From: an uncultured Clostridia bacterium
GTDB lineage: Bacteria; Bacillota; Clostridia; Christensenellales; QALW01
Assembly (NCBI GenBank): GCA_934465535.1
Contig: CAKSKV010000001.1
Span: 186,001 to 250,000, forward strand
DNA: 64,000 bases
Reading direction: 5' to 3'
Part shown: one piece after another, positions 50,709 to 59,801 of the stretch
Layout of the letters: the number at the start of each line of letters is the position of its first letter
Numbering within the stretch: the stretch's first letter is position 1
Translations under genes and position numbers: made by a program
The notes under the pieces: model-generated
Told to the model about the DNA's origin: nothing
Databases searched by the model: none
What the model saw: the letters and a program-made list of their open reading frames with translations, nothing else

Positions 50709-51857
50709 ATGAAAACAAGAACAGGATTATTTGCGCTTATTACGGCGCTGCTGCTTTTATGCGCCCCGGCGGCGTTTGCAGCACCGGAGACGGCGGACAC
50801 TGCGCCGGCGATTGAGGATGCAAAGGCTGCCGTGCTTGTGGAGTATTCCACGGGCAAGGTATTGTATGAAAAGGAAGCGGACAGGCGTCTGCCGGTTGCG
50901 AGTATGACAAAAATGATGACGCTGTGCATTTTGTTTGACAAAATTGACGCGGGGCAAATGAGCTTGGAGGAGGATGTGCAGATAAGCCCGGCGGCTGCAG
51001 CAATGGATGGCTCTGAGGTGTTTTTGGAGGAAGGAAAAAGCTATAAGGCAAAAGAGCTTATAAAAAGCGTGATAATCGCAAGCGGAAATGATGCCTGCGT
51101 GGCTTTGGCAGAGCATGCGGCGGGAAGCGAAAGCGGATTTACGGCGCTTATGAACAAAAAGGCAGAGCAGCTGGGGATGAATAACACGCATTTTTCCAAT
51201 TGCACGGGGATGCCGGCGGCAGAGCATTATTCCACTGCGAGGGATATGGCGATATTAGCACGGGAGCTTGCGGGACATGAAATGTTTTTTTCCTGGAGCG
51301 GAAGGTGGATGGATAAGCTGGAGCACTCCGGAGGCCGGGTGACGGAGCTTGTGAACACAAATCGGCTGGTGCGTTTTTTTGACGGCTGCGACGGCATGAA
51401 AACCGGTTATACCGCAGAAGCGGGACATTGCGTAACGGCAACGGTGAAAAAGGGCGGTATGAGGCTTATAAGCGTTATAATAGGTGCAGGCACGGGACAG
51501 GGGCGTTTTGATGATGCGCGTGCGCTTATAAATTACGGCTTTGCGGAGTTTACGCTTGTAAAAAAAGAGGCGGATATTGCAAAAAGTATTGAGCTTAAGG
51601 GCGGCTATGAGCCGCAGGTGCAAATAGAAGGAGAGCCGCTGTGCGCCGTATTATCAAAACAGGAGGCGCAGGAGGCAGAGGTGAAAACGGAGCTTGAGCA
51701 AAGCGTGAAGGCACCTGTAAGAGCCGGCGACCGGGTAGGACGGCTGAGCCTTGTTGTGCGCGGGCAGACGGTGGCGCAGGCAGAGATCAGGGCGACGGAA
51801 GACTGTCCGGAGGCGACGGTGGGCGGATATTTTCTGAAAATGGCGGCGCATTGGTGA
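50709..51857 (+). CDS. dacA: D-alanyl-D-alanine carboxypeptidase (DacA-type PBP)
   Basis: The 382-residue penicillin-binding protein has a signal peptide (about 1-24) and the active-site triad motifs SMTK (65-68), SGN (125-127) and KTG (231-233). A PBP5-like C-terminal beta domain follows, ending with a short amphipathic helix (VGGYFLKMAAHW) for membrane attachment. It trims pentapeptides in peptidoglycan. The start has GGGAGG seven bases upstream; 24 extra upstream codons lack a ribosome site. Confidence 0.94.
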   Translation: MKTRTGLFALITALLLLCAPAAFAAPETADTAPAIEDAKAAVLVEYSTGKVLYEKEADRRLPVASMTKMMTLCILFDKIDAGQMSLEEDVQISPAAAAMDGSEVFLEEGKSYKAKELIKSVIIASGNDACVALAEHAAGSESGFTALMNKKAEQLGMNNTHFSNCTGMPAAEHYSTARDMAILARELAGHEMFFSWSGRWMDKLEHSGGRVTELVNTNRLVRFFDGCDGMKTGYTAEAGHCVTATVKKGGMRLISVIIGAGTGQGRFDDARALINYGFAEFTLVKKEADIAKSIELKGGYEPQVQIEGEPLCAVLSKQEAQEAEVKTELEQSVKAPVRAGDRVGRLSLVVRGQTVAQAEIRATEDCPEATVGGYFLKMAAHW

Positions 51858-51906
51858 AAATAGCTGCAAACCGCGAAAAATAATGAATGTAAAGGCGAAA
51901 TAAAGC

Positions 51907-51942
51907 TTCAAAAGGGGACCGGCGCTGCGGTCCCCTTTTGAA
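51907..51942. terminator. Bidirectional terminator between dacA and rqcH
   Basis: A perfect 15-bp stem TTCAAAAGGGGACCG/CGGTCCCCTTTTGAA (51907-51921, 51928-51942) with a 6-nt loop, between convergent genes. Confidence 0.92.
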
Positions 51943-51943
51943 A

Positions 51944-53617
51944 TCATGAGCGGCGGGCACGGCGCAGGATATCCTCCTGCGGGGTGATATAATAGGTGGT
52001 TTCGTTTTCGTATATTACCATGCCGGGGCGCGCCTTGCGCATTTTGTGCACGAATTTTGCGCGCGTGGCCGCCACTGCGATTTTGGAGCCGCTGCGGGCG
52101 GAGGAATAATAGGCAGCCAGCATGGCACCCAGCTCAAGAGCCTCCCGTGAGGGCGCATCGGAGCGGATTATTACATGGCTGCCCGCCCCCTGACGGATAT
52201 GCAGCCATATTTCCTCCGGACGGGCCGTGCGCAGCGTTAACTCATCATTCTGAAGGTTATTGCGCCCTACAAGTATCTCCGTGCCGTCGGAGGCCTCAAA
52301 ACGCATTGGGGAGGAAGCGGATACGGAAACGGGATTTTTTTCGGGGCGCTTCGGGGGGTGAAGATAGCCCTGCTGGATAAGCTCGGTGCGGATCTGCGCA
52401 AGCTGGGAAACATCGGTGCAGTTTTCTATTTCCACAAGTACGGAGGAAAGATACTCGCACTCCTCGTCATTTGCGCGCATTTGCTCTGTAAGCATGCGGG
52501 AGGCGGTGCGCAGCTTGGAATACTGCCGGAAGTATTTTTGGGCGTTTGCCTGAGGAGAAAAGCGTATATCAAGCGGGATGGTGAGTGCTTGCGATTGAGG
52601 GGAATAATAATTAGTTACGGTTACGCTGTCGCTTCCTCGTTTTATGCAATGAAGATTGGCGGTAAGCAGCTCACCGTAAAGGCGCAGCTGCTCCATATCC
52701 CTGCATTCCTCCTGCTTTTGAAGGTAGATGCTTTTTTTCTTTTCACAGCGCTGCAAAGCGGCGCGGATGCGGTCATGCAGCTCGCGGGAAACGCAATGCG
52801 TGTGGCTGAGCATATCGCGCGCGGCATAAAAATCGTCCAAAAGAGAGGAAAAGGACGGATAGGGCCGCGCCTCGGGAAAGGTATTATAGGCAAAGGGCAA
52901 AAAGTCCGAAAGCTCACCGTTGACCGTTACTGCCATGGGAGTATAGGCTTTGCTGCGCACCTTTGACATGTAGCCTTCAAGGCCGCGGGTATCGGCTGCG
53001 GCCTCCTGTGCAGCCTGCTTTGAAAAGCCGGTGAAGGTGCGGAACACCTCGCCTGCGGTGTATTGAGGATGAGAGACAATGAAATTTGCAATATTTTCCG
53101 CCGTAGGCTCCAGCTTATCCTGAGAAGGCGGGTCGATATAGGGAAGATGCGGCTGCACAAGGCGCATTCTTGACATATCGGGGCCGACGCGCTTTATGGA
53201 ATCGATGATATTGCCGTCCGCGCCGATGAGAATCACATTGCTGTATTTTCCCATAAGCTCAACGGCTATGCGCTTAAGGGAGACATCCCCCATTTCGTCG
53301 CCGGAGAGAATATCAATGTATACAACGCGTTCGTTTCCTTTTTGCGTTACGGAGGATATGCGCCCGCCGGTGAGATGCTTGCGCATAAGCATGCAGAAGC
53401 CGGGCGCGTTCTGCGGGTTATCGTAGCGTGCGCGGGTAAGGTGCAGGCGGGGGCCGCTGCCGACGGTGAGCAGCAGCTTTTTCGTGCTGCCCTCCGAGCG
53501 CACTGAAATAAGCAGCGTATCGGGGCGCGGCTGCTGAATTTTATCGATTTTTCCGTCCTTGAGCTCGCGGGAAAGTTCATCGGCTATTGCGCCGAGGGTT
53601 ATTCCGTCCATTGGCAT
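51944..53617 (-). CDS. rqcH: Rqc2/NEMF homologue RqcH (NFACT protein)
   Basis: The 557-residue protein has an NFACT-N domain (MDGITLGAIADELSRELKDGKIDKIQQP; LHLTRARYDNP), HhH and coiled-coil middle (about 270-420), and the C-terminal NFACT-R/DUF814 domain (ILVGRNNLQNDELTLRTA, EIWLHIRQGAGSHVIIR). RqcH binds stalled 50S subunits and adds poly-Ala tails for ribosome-associated quality control; the family was earlier annotated as fibronectin-binding protein. GGAGG lies nine bases before the ATG. Confidence 0.93.
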   Translation of the reverse strand: MPMDGITLGAIADELSRELKDGKIDKIQQPRPDTLLISVRSEGSTKKLLLTVGSGPRLHLTRARYDNPQNAPGFCMLMRKHLTGGRISSVTQKGNERVVYIDILSGDEMGDVSLKRIAVELMGKYSNVILIGADGNIIDSIKRVGPDMSRMRLVQPHLPYIDPPSQDKLEPTAENIANFIVSHPQYTAGEVFRTFTGFSKQAAQEAAADTRGLEGYMSKVRSKAYTPMAVTVNGELSDFLPFAYNTFPEARPYPSFSSLLDDFYAARDMLSHTHCVSRELHDRIRAALQRCEKKKSIYLQKQEECRDMEQLRLYGELLTANLHCIKRGSDSVTVTNYYSPQSQALTIPLDIRFSPQANAQKYFRQYSKLRTASRMLTEQMRANDEECEYLSSVLVEIENCTDVSQLAQIRTELIQQGYLHPPKRPEKNPVSVSASSPMRFEASDGTEILVGRNNLQNDELTLRTARPEEIWLHIRQGAGSHVIIRSDAPSREALELGAMLAAYYSSARSGSKIAVAATRAKFVHKMRKARPGMVIYENETTYYITPQEDILRRARRS

Positions 53618-53891
53618 AAAACAGTGCCTCCAAGCGTTTAGTGTGGTATTATAGCTTTACAGTGTTTACAGTGTTTGCGGTTTATTGTGTCAGGCCGCTG
53701 CGGTGTTTATACTGCGGCGGCTTGCGGCGGGCAAGAGCGCCGGTGCGGCGTGTGCCCCAAAAGCGCCGGGCGTATACGGCGGAAGCGTGCAGATAAGCGC
53801 GCGGCAAGGCCATAAAAGCCGTGAACCCGTGATACGGGCAGAGCCAAAGCAGAGAATTTGACATATAGATGCGGTATATGACAGAAAACTC
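53618..53891. other. Intergenic region between rqcH and tig
   Basis: No supported gene. It contains a tandem TTTACAGTG repeat (around 53655-53673) and a GC-rich stretch (53700-53830). It should hold the rqcH promoter on the minus strand, but none is convincing. Confidence 0.4.
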
Positions 53892-53920
53892 TTGCGATTT
53901 TATCGGCAATATGATACACT
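53892..53920 (+). promoter_or_regulatory. Promoter of tig-clpP-clpX
   Basis: TTGCGA (53892-53897), a 17-bp spacer and TACACT (53915-53920). A second TTGACA-like box at 53859 has no good -10. Confidence 0.55.
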
Positions 53921-53972
53921 ATATTGACCATTTTGTGAATACAATTTCGATAACTTTTTGGAGGAATGAAAT

Positions 53973-55376
53973 ATGAGTACGTTTGAGAAGAACGAAAAGA
54001 ATCAGGCTGTCATTACCGTTACGGTAAGCGGTGAGGAATTTGAAAAGGCCATTGAGCAGGCTTATCACAAGACGGCAGGACGGTATGCCATAGCCGGCTT
54101 CCGCAAGGGCAAGGCTCCCCGCAAGCTTATTGAGAAGTATTACGGCGAGGGCGTATTCTTCGAGGACGCTTTCAATGAGGTTTGCGGCCCTGCTTACGGC
54201 AAGGCGCTGGATGAGCTTAAGCTTATACCGGTGAGCCGTCCGGAAATAGACATAAAAGAGATTAAGGACGACAAGAGCGTGGTGTTTACCGCGACGGTTG
54301 ATCTGAAGCCCGAGGTGGAGCTTGGCAAATACAAGGGTATAAAAATTGAGAAAAATGAGTATACTGTATCCGATGAGGATGTGCAGCGCGAGCTGGATGC
54401 AGCTCTTGACCGCGCAAGCCGCATGGTAGAGGTGGAGGACCGTGCCGTTAAGGAAGGCGACACCGTAACCCTTGACTATTCCGGAAGCGTGGACGGAGTG
54501 AAGTTCCCCGGCGGAACGGCGGAGAACCAGACTCTCGTGATAGGCTCTCACACCTTTATTCCCGGCTTTGAAGAGCAAATGGTGGGCATGGAGATAGGCC
54601 AGGAGAAGGATATCAATGTAAAGTTCCCCGAGGATTACCATGCGCAGGAGCTCAAGGGCAAGGACGCTGTTTTTGCCGTTAAGGTGCACGGAATTAAGGA
54701 AAAGCAGGTTCCCGAGCTGGATGATGAGTTTGCAAAGGATGTAAGCGAGTTTGACACGCTGGAGGAGTACAAGGCGGATATACGCGCAAACCTTCAGAAA
54801 AAGAATGAGGAGCGCGCCGACAATGAGTATGAAGTGAAGCTGGTGGATGCGGTTTGCGATGAGGCTAAGGTGGAGATTCCGGAATCCATGATAGAGCGTC
54901 AGCTGGATTATCAGATGAACGATATGGCTATGCGCCTGAGCTATCAGGGAGTATCCATGGAGGATTACTTCAAATATACCGGCTCTGACGAAAAGCAGAT
55001 GAGGGATATGTATCGCCCCGATGCGGAGAAGACCGTAAGACGCCAGCTGGTGCTTGAAGCGGTGAAGGATGCGGAGAAGATAGAGGCTCTGCCCGAGGAT
55101 ATTGACAAGGAGCTGGCAAAGTACGCCGAGATGTTCAAAAAGAGCGTGGAGGAGTACAAGGCCGGACTTAAGCCGGAGGAGCTGGAGTACTTTACCGACA
55201 GTGCCGTTGTGAACAAGACCTTGGAATTCCTTAAGGAGAATAATCAGCCTGTAAAGCCGGCAGCCAAGAAGGCAGCAAAGAAGCCTGCGGCGAAGAAAAC
55301 GGCAAAGAAGGCTGCGGATGCGCAGGAAAAGGAAGCGGACACAGCAGATGCCCAGCCGGCGCAGGAGAAGGAATAA
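53973..55376 (+). CDS. tig: Trigger factor with Lys/Ala-rich C-terminal extension
   Basis: This ribosome-bound prolyl isomerase/chaperone has 467 residues, against about 430 for the family. The N-terminal ribosome-binding signature is GFRKGKAPRKLIEKYYG (about 43-59). The FKBP-like PPIase domain (about 150-245: VKEGDTVTLDYSGSVDGVKFPGG, FIPGFEEQMVGM) and the helical C-terminal chaperone arms follow. The last about 40 residues form a tail of AKK/PAAKK repeats and then an acidic end (EKEADTADAQ), resembling histone H1. GGAGG precedes the ATG. Confidence 0.95.
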   Translation: MSTFEKNEKNQAVITVTVSGEEFEKAIEQAYHKTAGRYAIAGFRKGKAPRKLIEKYYGEGVFFEDAFNEVCGPAYGKALDELKLIPVSRPEIDIKEIKDDKSVVFTATVDLKPEVELGKYKGIKIEKNEYTVSDEDVQRELDAALDRASRMVEVEDRAVKEGDTVTLDYSGSVDGVKFPGGTAENQTLVIGSHTFIPGFEEQMVGMEIGQEKDINVKFPEDYHAQELKGKDAVFAVKVHGIKEKQVPELDDEFAKDVSEFDTLEEYKADIRANLQKKNEERADNEYEVKLVDAVCDEAKVEIPESMIERQLDYQMNDMAMRLSYQGVSMEDYFKYTGSDEKQMRDMYRPDAEKTVRRQLVLEAVKDAEKIEALPEDIDKELAKYAEMFKKSVEEYKAGLKPEELEYFTDSAVVNKTLEFLKENNQPVKPAAKKAAKKPAAKKTAKKAADAQEKEADTADAQPAQEKE

Positions 55377-55404
55377 TACTTTTTGATACGGAGGGAATGA
55401 GTAA

Positions 55405-55983
55405 GTGCTTATACCGTATGTAATTGAGCAGACCAAGAACGGTGAACGCTCCTACGACATATATTCCCGTTTGCTTAAGGACAGGATTATATTTTTAAGC
55501 GGCGAGATAAACAACGAGATGGCGGATGTGGCGGTTGCGCAGCTGCTGTTTCTTGAAGCGGAGGATCCCGATAAGGACATTATGCTTTATATCAACAGCC
55601 CGGGCGGACTTGTGACTGCCGGGATGGCGATATACGACACGATGAATTATATCAAGGCTCCGGTTTCCACAATAGTTATCGGCATGGCGGCCTCCATGGC
55701 TGCCGTGCTGCTGGCTGCCGGGACAAAGGGCAAGCGTGTGGCGCTGCCCAATGCGGAGATAATGATCCATCAGCCGCTCGGAGGCGCGCAGGGGCAGGCG
55801 ACCGATATAGCGATCCAGGCAGAACAGATACTCAAAAGCAAGAAAAAGCTAAACAGGATACTGGCCGAATGCACGGGAAAGAGCGAGGAGCAGATAGCAG
55901 CCGATGTGGAGCGCGACCATTATCTGAGCGCCGATGAGGCATTGGAATACGGCCTTATCGACAATATTTTCAAATCGCATTAA
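55405..55983 (+). CDS. clpP: ATP-dependent Clp protease proteolytic subunit
   Basis: The 192-residue serine peptidase has catalytic triad S97 (GMAASMAAV), H122 (MIHQPLGG) and D171 (ERDHYLS). It forms the tetradecameric chamber fed by ClpX, encoded 11 bp downstream. The GTG start follows GGAGGG by about 10 bases; the nearer ATG is out of frame. Confidence 0.97.
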   Translation: MLIPYVIEQTKNGERSYDIYSRLLKDRIIFLSGEINNEMADVAVAQLLFLEAEDPDKDIMLYINSPGGLVTAGMAIYDTMNYIKAPVSTIVIGMAASMAAVLLAAGTKGKRVALPNAEIMIHQPLGGAQGQATDIAIQAEQILKSKKKLNRILAECTGKSEEQIAADVERDHYLSADEALEYGLIDNIFKSH

Positions 55984-55994
55984 AGGAGCAGCAA

Positions 55995-57263
55995 ATGCCG
56001 AAATATGAGGACAATAACAGGGTGATACGGTGCACATTCTGCAATCGCACCCGCGAACAGGTGAAGCGCCTTGTGGCGGGCCCTCCGGGGATATTTATAT
56101 GCGATGACTGCATAGAAGACTGTGTAGCGGCACTCAATGACAGCCGGGAGGATACGCTCTCGGCTGCGGGAGAGGTGAACCTGCTGAAGCCGGCTCAGAT
56201 CAAGGAGATACTGGATCAGTATGTCATAGGGCAGGATGAGGCGAAAAAGACCCTTTCCGTGGCGGTTTATAACCATTATAAGCGTATAACGGGCGAGCAG
56301 GTCAAGGACGATGTAGAGATTCAGAAAAGCAATATTCTGATGATAGGACCGACGGGTACAGGTAAAACTTATCTGGCACAGACCCTTGCCAAAATTCTGG
56401 ATGTGCCCTTTGCCATTGCCGATGCAACGACGCTTACCGAAGCGGGTTATGTGGGCGACGATGTTGAGAACATTCTTCTGCGGCTTATTCAGGCTGCGGA
56501 TTTTAACATTGAGAGGGCTCAGAGGGGCATAATTTATATTGACGAGATAGATAAGATTGCCAAGAAGAGCGAGAACCCGAGCATAACAAGAGATGTTTCC
56601 GGTGAGGGCGTGCAGCAGGCGCTGCTTAAGATACTGGAGGGCACGGTAGCGAATGTGCCGCCCAACGGCGGGCGGAAAAACCCGTATCAGGAATTTATAC
56701 AGATAGACACGACCAACATTATGTTTATCTGCGGCGGTGCTTTTGACGGGCTGGAGAAGATCATTGAGGACCGTATCGGCAGAAAAACTGTGGGCTTCGG
56801 CTCAAATGTTACGCAGCTGGCGCGCGGAGATCTGAGCAAGATGCTGGCGCAGGTGATGCCGCAGGATTTAATGAAATTCGGCCTTATTCCGGAGTTTATA
56901 GGGCGTCTGGCCTCGACAGTTACGCTGCATGCGCTGGATGAGCAGATGCTTGTAAGGATACTTTGCGAGCCTAAAAATGCGCTTATTAAGCAATATGCAC
57001 GCCTGTTTGAGATGGATGGCGTAGAGCTGGAATTTGAGCCGGAGGCGCTGGAGGCGATAGCCAAGAGTGCGATATCCAGAAAAACCGGTGCGCGAGGCTT
57101 AAGGGCGATAATCGAAGAGATACTGATGGATGCGATGTTTGCAGTGCCTTCGCAGGAGACGGCGGAAAAGTGCATTGTGACAAAGGAAAATGTGGAAAAC
57201 CATACTATGCCGGAGATTATTTGCAGGCAAAGCGGCGACGGCAAGACGGATAAGGTATCTTGA
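55995..57263 (+). CDS. clpX: ATP-dependent Clp protease ATP-binding subunit ClpX
   Basis: The 422-residue AAA+ unfoldase has an N-terminal zinc-binding domain with two CxxC pairs (IRCTFCNRTRE...FICDDCIEDC), Walker A GPTGTGKTYLAQTLA, Walker B IIYIDEIDKIA, pore loop GYVGDD and the ClpP-binding IGR-type loop in the region IGRKTVGFG. It delivers tagged proteins to ClpP. AAAGGAG precedes the ATG. Confidence 0.97.
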   Translation: MPKYEDNNRVIRCTFCNRTREQVKRLVAGPPGIFICDDCIEDCVAALNDSREDTLSAAGEVNLLKPAQIKEILDQYVIGQDEAKKTLSVAVYNHYKRITGEQVKDDVEIQKSNILMIGPTGTGKTYLAQTLAKILDVPFAIADATTLTEAGYVGDDVENILLRLIQAADFNIERAQRGIIYIDEIDKIAKKSENPSITRDVSGEGVQQALLKILEGTVANVPPNGGRKNPYQEFIQIDTTNIMFICGGAFDGLEKIIEDRIGRKTVGFGSNVTQLARGDLSKMLAQVMPQDLMKFGLIPEFIGRLASTVTLHALDEQMLVRILCEPKNALIKQYARLFEMDGVELEFEPEALEAIAKSAISRKTGARGLRAIIEEILMDAMFAVPSQETAEKCIVTKENVENHTMPEIICRQSGDGKTDKVS

Positions 57264-57274
57264 GAGGATGTTTT

Positions 57275-57305
57275 AAAAAAAGAGCGGGGTACCGCTCTTT
57301 TTTTA
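57275..57305 (+). terminator. Terminator of tig-clpP-clpX
   Basis: A 9-bp stem AAAGAGCGG/CCGCTCTTT (57279-57287, 57292-57300), loop GGTA, followed by TTTTA. Confidence 0.93.
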
Positions 57306-57374
57306 TTGCCGTATTGCTCTTTTTATATACGGCAGCTGAAGAGGCTGTTTGCCGGCATAATAAGAATATAAGAA

Positions 57375-57398
57375 AACCGGCGCATGAGAACGCCGGTT
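57375..57398 (-). terminator. Terminator of the Cys-rich protein gene
   Basis: A perfect 8-bp stem AACCGGCG/CGCCGGTT. On the minus strand it is followed by TTTCTTATATTC. It lies downstream of the stop at 57514. Confidence 0.7.
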
Positions 57399-57513
57399 CT
57401 TTGGATTTTGAGGCATTTTTGGCGGGTTTAAGGTGCAATTCGGTATGCTGCGGGAAAACAGCGGTACGGGGTGTTTTTGAGCAGAGGCGGCCGCAGAGAA
57501 AAACGACGGAGGC

Positions 57514-58197
57514 TTAGTTTCCGCAGCAGCCGCAGCCGCAATCGGAGGTCATTTCGGGCGGGAAGATGGGCAGAGAGAAAAAGCCGTCGCAGACCTCGGA
57601 GGCAAATTCCTCGCAGGGAGGTATTCTGCAAAAGCCGTAAGAGGGCACAAGCAGTTCCACCTCGGCAACGATTTTGAGGATGACGGTTACGCAGACGGTA
57701 AGACGGAAGGTGTTGTCGCATACATAGCAGCCCTGAGTGCATATGGCACTTACAACGCTTTCGGCGGTAAAGGGAATGATGGATTCATCCGGAACAAAGA
57801 GTATTACATCCTTGGAAACCGTTATAAGCCCTTTGCCCTTGCCTTCGCTGCCGCAGGCATCGGAAAAGAGAATTTCTATGGGGATATCTACCTTGCATTT
57901 GACTCTGGCAAAATTGGGACGGTCGCACAGGCGTTCTATACGAAGGTCGCGCATATGGCCGCGGGTCGTGGTGGAGCGGCAGCTTATAAAGGTTATGGGA
58001 GCGTCGAATTTAAGGCCGCAGGGACAAAGCTCGGTTATCTTTACATTCACGCCGTCAAGCTGCTCCTGCTGCATGCAGGAATCGTACACTTTTTTTACCT
58101 GGATACAGACGCGCTCGGTAATGCCGCGTGTGCAGTCTCCGTTTATGCGTCCGGGGCAGACATCGTTTTCATTCTGTCTGTAAGAATAAAATGACAT
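57514..58197 (-). CDS. Cys-rich protein of unknown function
   Basis: The 227-residue protein starts MSFYSYRQNEND behind a perfect AAGGAGG. It has no signal peptide. About 20 cysteines are spread over the chain and the end is a Cys/Gly cluster (DCGCGCCGN). Repeated beta-strand segments (VCIQVKKVYDSCM; VNVKITELCPC; VKCKVDIPIEILF; ITVSKDVILFVP; LTVCVTVILKIVAEVELLVP) suggest a beta-sandwich protein with duplicated units. The strand pattern and Cys content recall clostridial spore-coat/exosporium or SPOCS-type proteins, but I cannot assign a family. It is a single-gene unit. Confidence 0.6.
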   Translation of the reverse strand: MSFYSYRQNENDVCPGRINGDCTRGITERVCIQVKKVYDSCMQQEQLDGVNVKITELCPCGLKFDAPITFISCRSTTTRGHMRDLRIERLCDRPNFARVKCKVDIPIEILFSDACGSEGKGKGLITVSKDVILFVPDESIIPFTAESVVSAICTQGCYVCDNTFRLTVCVTVILKIVAEVELLVPSYGFCRIPPCEEFASEVCDGFFSLPIFPPEMTSDCGCGCCGN

Positions 58198-58278
58198 GGA
58201 ATATTCCTCCTTCAAAGAAATCACTTCTAAACAATCACATTTTATATTATGCCGAAGCCTTTGCAAATGTGTTTGGAG

Positions 58279-58307
58279 TTGCTGAAAAAACGGATATGTG
58301 GTATATT
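58279..58307 (+). promoter_or_regulatory. Promoter of the DUF1015 gene
   Basis: TTGCTG (58279-58284), a 17-bp spacer and TATATT (58302-58307). Confidence 0.5.
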
Positions 58308-58433
58308 ATGCAAAGTAATAAAATGAACCTCGGCGACGGGAAAACGGGAGTTTATCCGTCTGCTGTTATGATATGACGGGAAGCAGCCGTTAGTGACGGC
58401 AAAACATTTTTGAAGGATTTTTTGGAGCGAATT

Positions 58434-59681
58434 ATGCAAGCGTGGGAAGAACTTGGGGTGTGCCCGGCCGATATACTGCTGCCGCAGGGGGTAGACGGAC
58501 AGCGCTGGAGCTGCATTGCCTGCGACCAGTTTACATCGGATGAGGAATACTGGAAACGCATGGAGGCATTTACCGGGGAAGGGCCGGGGGCGGTGCATAT
58601 AATATTTCCGGAGATATATCTGGGACAGGAGGACGCGGAGCGGATAAGAAATATCAATGCCGATATGCGGCGCTACCTTGAAGAAGGAATATTCAGGGAA
58701 TACAAAGATGCCGTTATAATGTGCAGAAGGACGCTGCGCTCCGGAAAGGTGCGTATCGGGCTGATAATGGCGGCGGATCTTGAGAAATATGATTATTCGG
58801 CGGGTTCACAGTCGCTTATACGGGCTACTGAAAGCACCATTGTGCGCCGTTTGCCGCCGAGAATTGCAATAAGGGAAAATGCGCCGCTGGAATTGCCGCA
58901 CATAATGCTGCTGCTGGATGACCGCGGCAATACGGTTTTCGATGTGGGGCCCGGAGGAAAAACGGTATATGATACGCCGCTTGCGATGAATGGCGGGCAT
59001 ATAACGGGAACCCTGCTTGACGAAGGTCAAAAGGAGCATGTGTTCAGGGCTTTGCAAAGCCTTGCCCAGAGAAAGAATTTTGCACGGCGCAGCGGAGTAG
59101 GCGAGGATACACCGGTGCTGCTGTTTGCAGTGGGGGACGGAAACCATTCGCTGGCCTGCGCAAAGGCGTGCTGGGAAAAGATAAAGCAGGGGCTGGGCGA
59201 GCAGGAACGACAGACGCATCCTGCACGGTTTGCGCTTGTGGAGATAGTTAATCTGTATGACAGCTCACTGGAGTTTCATCCCATACACCGTGTTGTTTTC
59301 GATGTGGACAGCAGCGCATTGCTTAATGAGCTTGCATATGATGGAAGCGGGGCAGCTACTGTTGAGGCGATAACATCGGAGGGAAGGCAGAAGCTGAGGA
59401 TAAAGGACAGCTGTGCTCTGACCGTAGGAAGCCTGCAGGAGGGCATTGATAAATATATTCAAAAGCATGGCGGCAGAGTGGATTATGTGCATGAAGAGGA
59501 AACGGTTTGCCGTCTTGGCGCAATGAAGGGCAATGCGGGCTTTATACTGCCCGAGTTTGCGAAAGAAGAGCTGTTTGCCTATGTTATTAAAAACGGGGCG
59601 CTGCCCAGAAAGACATTTTCAATGGGCGAGGGCTGCGACAAACGGTATTACTATGAGGCAAGGAAGATACGCAGGGATTGA
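58434..59681 (+). CDS. DUF1015 family protein
   Basis: The 415-residue protein matches the DUF1015 family: ACDQFTSDEEYWK near the N terminus, SLIRATESTIVRRLPPR, VFDVGPGGKTVYDTPLAMNGGHITG, LLFAVGDGNHSLACAKACW, and LVEIVNLYDSSLEFHPIHRVVF. The biochemical role is unknown; in many Clostridia it lies with serine/phosphoserine metabolism genes, which are not seen here. ATG 58434 has GGAG six bases upstream; TTG codons at 58410 and 58425 are alternatives. Confidence 0.88.
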   Translation: MQAWEELGVCPADILLPQGVDGQRWSCIACDQFTSDEEYWKRMEAFTGEGPGAVHIIFPEIYLGQEDAERIRNINADMRRYLEEGIFREYKDAVIMCRRTLRSGKVRIGLIMAADLEKYDYSAGSQSLIRATESTIVRRLPPRIAIRENAPLELPHIMLLLDDRGNTVFDVGPGGKTVYDTPLAMNGGHITGTLLDEGQKEHVFRALQSLAQRKNFARRSGVGEDTPVLLFAVGDGNHSLACAKACWEKIKQGLGEQERQTHPARFALVEIVNLYDSSLEFHPIHRVVFDVDSSALLNELAYDGSGAATVEAITSEGRQKLRIKDSCALTVGSLQEGIDKYIQKHGGRVDYVHEEETVCRLGAMKGNAGFILPEFAKEELFAYVIKNGALPRKTFSMGEGCDKRYYYEARKIRRD

Positions 59682-59801
59682 CGCCGGGATGCGTCCGCGA
59701 GAAAGTAAGAATATCCGAAAAAGCGGCATATAAAACAGGCTGCGAGGGTGTTGAATTTATAACTGATTACCAAGCAATGTAAGATTGGAGAAAGGCAGAA
59801 T

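Noticed and set aside
53655..53673. Tandem TTTACAGTG repeats as an operator
   Set aside because: Only two 9-bp units, not palindromic and not placed on a convincing promoter.
53919..55436. A 505-codon Leu-rich open frame antisense to trigger factor
   Set aside because: It mirrors the tig codons (many AAG/GAG become CTT/CTC) and has no start signal.
59682..59801. Lysine riboswitch upstream of aspartokinase
   Set aside because: The gap is 120 bp, shorter than the roughly 170-nt lysine aptamer, and no matching helices were found.
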